Assembly (NCBI RefSeq): GCF_000502835.1
Contig: NZ_AYVL01000016.1
Span: forward strand, 30,240 to 94,239
DNA from: Mesorhizobium sp. LSJC280B00
Lineage (GTDB): Bacteria; Pseudomonadota; Alphaproteobacteria; Rhizobiales; Rhizobiaceae
DNA length: 64,000 nucleotides
Direction of reading: 5' to 3'
A model generated the notes under the pieces. It did no database searches, was not told where the DNA came from, and saw only the letters and a program-made list of their open reading frames with translations. Numbering within the stretch: position 1 is the first letter of the stretch; every line of letters starts with the position of its first letter. The translations under genes were made by a program, and so were the position numbers. Positions 63,006 to 64,000 of the stretch are shown piece by piece.

Positions 63006-63773
63006 TCATCGTGCCAGCCAGCCGCCGTCCACCGGCACCACCGCGCCGTGCATGTAGTTGGACGCCGGCGCCAGCAGGAACACGGCTGCGTCGCCGATGT
63101 CTTCCGGCGCGCCCCAGCGCCCGGCCGGAATGCGCGCCAGGATTGAAGCGCTGCGGTCGGGATCGGTGCGCAGCGCCTCGGTGTTGTTGGTCTCGATATA
63201 GCCTGGCGCAATGCCATTGACGTTGATGCCCTTTGCCGCCCATTCGCATGCAAGCAGCCGGGTGATACCGAGCACGCCATGTTTGGAGGCGGTGTAGGAG
63301 GCGACGCGAATGCCGCCCTGAAAGCTCAGCACCGAAGCGATGTTGACGATCTTGCCACGCCGCCCCGGGTCGGCAAGCACGCGCCTGGCAAAACTCTGGC
63401 TGAGGAAGAACACCGTCTTCAGATTGACGCCGATGACGTCATCCCAGTCGGCTTCGGTGAGGTCGACCGCATCGGCACGCCGGATGATGCCCGCATTGTT
63501 GACCAGGCCGTCGAGCGGCCCGGTGCCGTCCCAGACGCGGTCAAGCATCGCCTGGGCGGCGGCATCGTCGCCAAGGTCGCAGCGGACCGCCTCGAAGCGC
63601 CCGCCGGCCGCTTCAATCCTCTCCGCCGTCTCGTCCATCGCCGACCGGCCGACGCCGACCACCGCGCCACCGGCGCGCGCGATCGACACGGCGATGCCCT
63701 GGCCGATGCCGGTATTGGCGCCGGTGACGAGGATGCGCTTGCCGGCAAGGCTGAAGGCCGAGAGATCGCTCAC
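63006..63773 (-). CDS. kduD: 2-dehydro-3-deoxy-D-gluconate 5-dehydrogenase (SDR)
   Basis: This 255-residue short-chain dehydrogenase starts with GTG at 63773 ([14 protein letters not shown]). The NAD-binding GANTGIGQG, the NNAG motif in VNNAGIIRR and the catalytic YTASKHG are present. KduD reduces 2,5-diketo-3-deoxygluconate to 2-keto-3-deoxygluconate in pectin breakdown. The GTGA overlap with kduI upstream shows coupling. Confidence 0.93.
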   Translation of the reverse strand: MSDLSAFSLAGKRILVTGANTGIGQGIAVSIARAGGAVVGVGRSAMDETAERIEAAGGRFEAVRCDLGDDAAAQAMLDRVWDGTGPLDGLVNNAGIIRRADAVDLTEADWDDVIGVNLKTVFFLSQSFARRVLADPGRRGKIVNIASVLSFQGGIRVASYTASKHGVLGITRLLACEWAAKGINVNGIAPGYIETNNTEALRTDPDRSASILARIPAGRWGAPEDIGDAAVFLLAPASNYMHGAVVPVDGGWLAR

Positions 63774-64000
63774 TTGAGCTCCTCCATCGCCACCAGGTCG
63801 ACATCGGTATAGTCGACATTGTCGCCGGCCATCGCCCAGATGAAGGCGTAGTTCGAGGTGCCGGCGCCCGAATGGATCGACCATCCCGGCGACAGCACCG
63901 CCTCCTCGTTGCGCATGACGAGATGGCGCGTTTCGTCCGGTTCGCCCATGAAATGAAACACCCGCGCCGCCTCCGGCAGGTCGAAATAGAGATAGGCCTC
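63770..64000 (-). CDS. kduI: 5-dehydro-4-deoxy-D-glucuronate isomerase, 3' part
   Basis: The frame is open to the window edge, so only the C-terminal 76 residues are visible. [20 protein letters not shown] and [23 protein letters not shown] match KduI, with the zinc-binding histidines in TRHL and SIHSG. It isomerises 5-keto-4-deoxyuronate, the step before KduD, and overlaps the kduD start by four bases. Confidence 0.95.
   Translation of the reverse strand, partial: EAYLYFDLPEAARVFHFMGEPDETRHLVMRNEEAVLSPGWSIHSGAGTSNYAFIWAMAGDNVDYTDVDLVAMEELK

Overview
The window looks like chromosomal DNA from a GC-rich alphaproteobacterium of the order Hyphomicrobiales, most likely Mesorhizobium or a close relative. 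This is inferred, not proven. The clues are the gene order obgE-proB-proA-nadD ... rsfS-rlmH-envC-ctpA-polysaccharide deacetylase-rppH, a liv operon carrying a DUF6867 gene, an L21 protein with a long Ala/Lys tail, a DUF2312 gene, and two copies of a long palindromic repeat of the rhizobial RIME type. I see no phage, insertion sequence, CRISPR array or integrase. About two thirds of the genes lie on the minus strand.

Layout. 0-8 kb: 3' part of an M32 carboxypeptidase, a transglutaminase-like protein, an MsbA-type ABC exporter, rpmE (L31), a TetR/DUF1772 divergent pair, and a translationally coupled yebC-SelW pair. 8-10.3 kb: an ArsR regulator divergent from a SRPBCC-VOC-VOC-SRPBCC cluster, with a palindrome over the arsR start. 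10.3-13 kb: TerC, YmdB, 5-formyl-THF cyclo-ligase and, upstream of the ligase on the same strand, a probable 6S RNA. 13-18.3 kb: a MoxR ATPase, GNAT, VWA (CoxE-like) and metallo-beta-lactamase-fold cluster, msrB, and small conserved proteins. 18.4-28.2 kb: pyruvate carboxylase and a complete branched-chain amino acid ABC transporter (livHMGF, DUF6867, livK).

28.5-32.5 kb: a trans-4-hydroxy-L-proline catabolic operon (hypD-hypO-hypE) divergent from a GntR regulator, with palindromic operators between them. 32.5-33.4 kb: two paralogous small periplasmic proteins; the ribosome binding site of one sits in a perfect hairpin. 33.6-38.9 kb: mmsA, a LysR regulator, and a D-amino acid dehydrogenase with alanine racemase. 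39-51.4 kb: a housekeeping run (rppH, divergent polysaccharide deacetylase, ctpA, envC, rlmH, rsfS, nadD, proA, proB, obgE), interrupted by a mechanosensitive channel and an MFS transporter. 51.6-54.7 kb: an EEP-family phosphatase/nuclease, a GNAT, rpmA and rplU, and tRNA-Ser(CGA). 54.7-60.4 kb: a more accessory stretch with a DUF308 membrane protein and its TetR regulator, an Arg-rich Tat-signal protein, a haloacetate-dehalogenase-like hydrolase, a lipoprotein and two large conserved hypotheticals. 60.4-64 kb: recQ, a candidate small RNA, and the 3' end of a kdu/pectin-degradation operon.

Metabolic theme: amino-acid scavenging (Liv transporter, hydroxyproline and D-alanine catabolism, MmsA), proline synthesis (proBA), and cell-envelope maintenance (EnvC, CtpA, polysaccharide deacetylase, mechanosensitive channel). 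The least explained signals are non-coding: the probable 6S RNA, an orphan terminator ending a three-hairpin RNA at 62.5 kb, the Shine-Dalgarno-sequestering hairpin at 32.8 kb, leader hairpins before rpmE, rplU, livK and the hydrolase, and two families of palindromic repeats.
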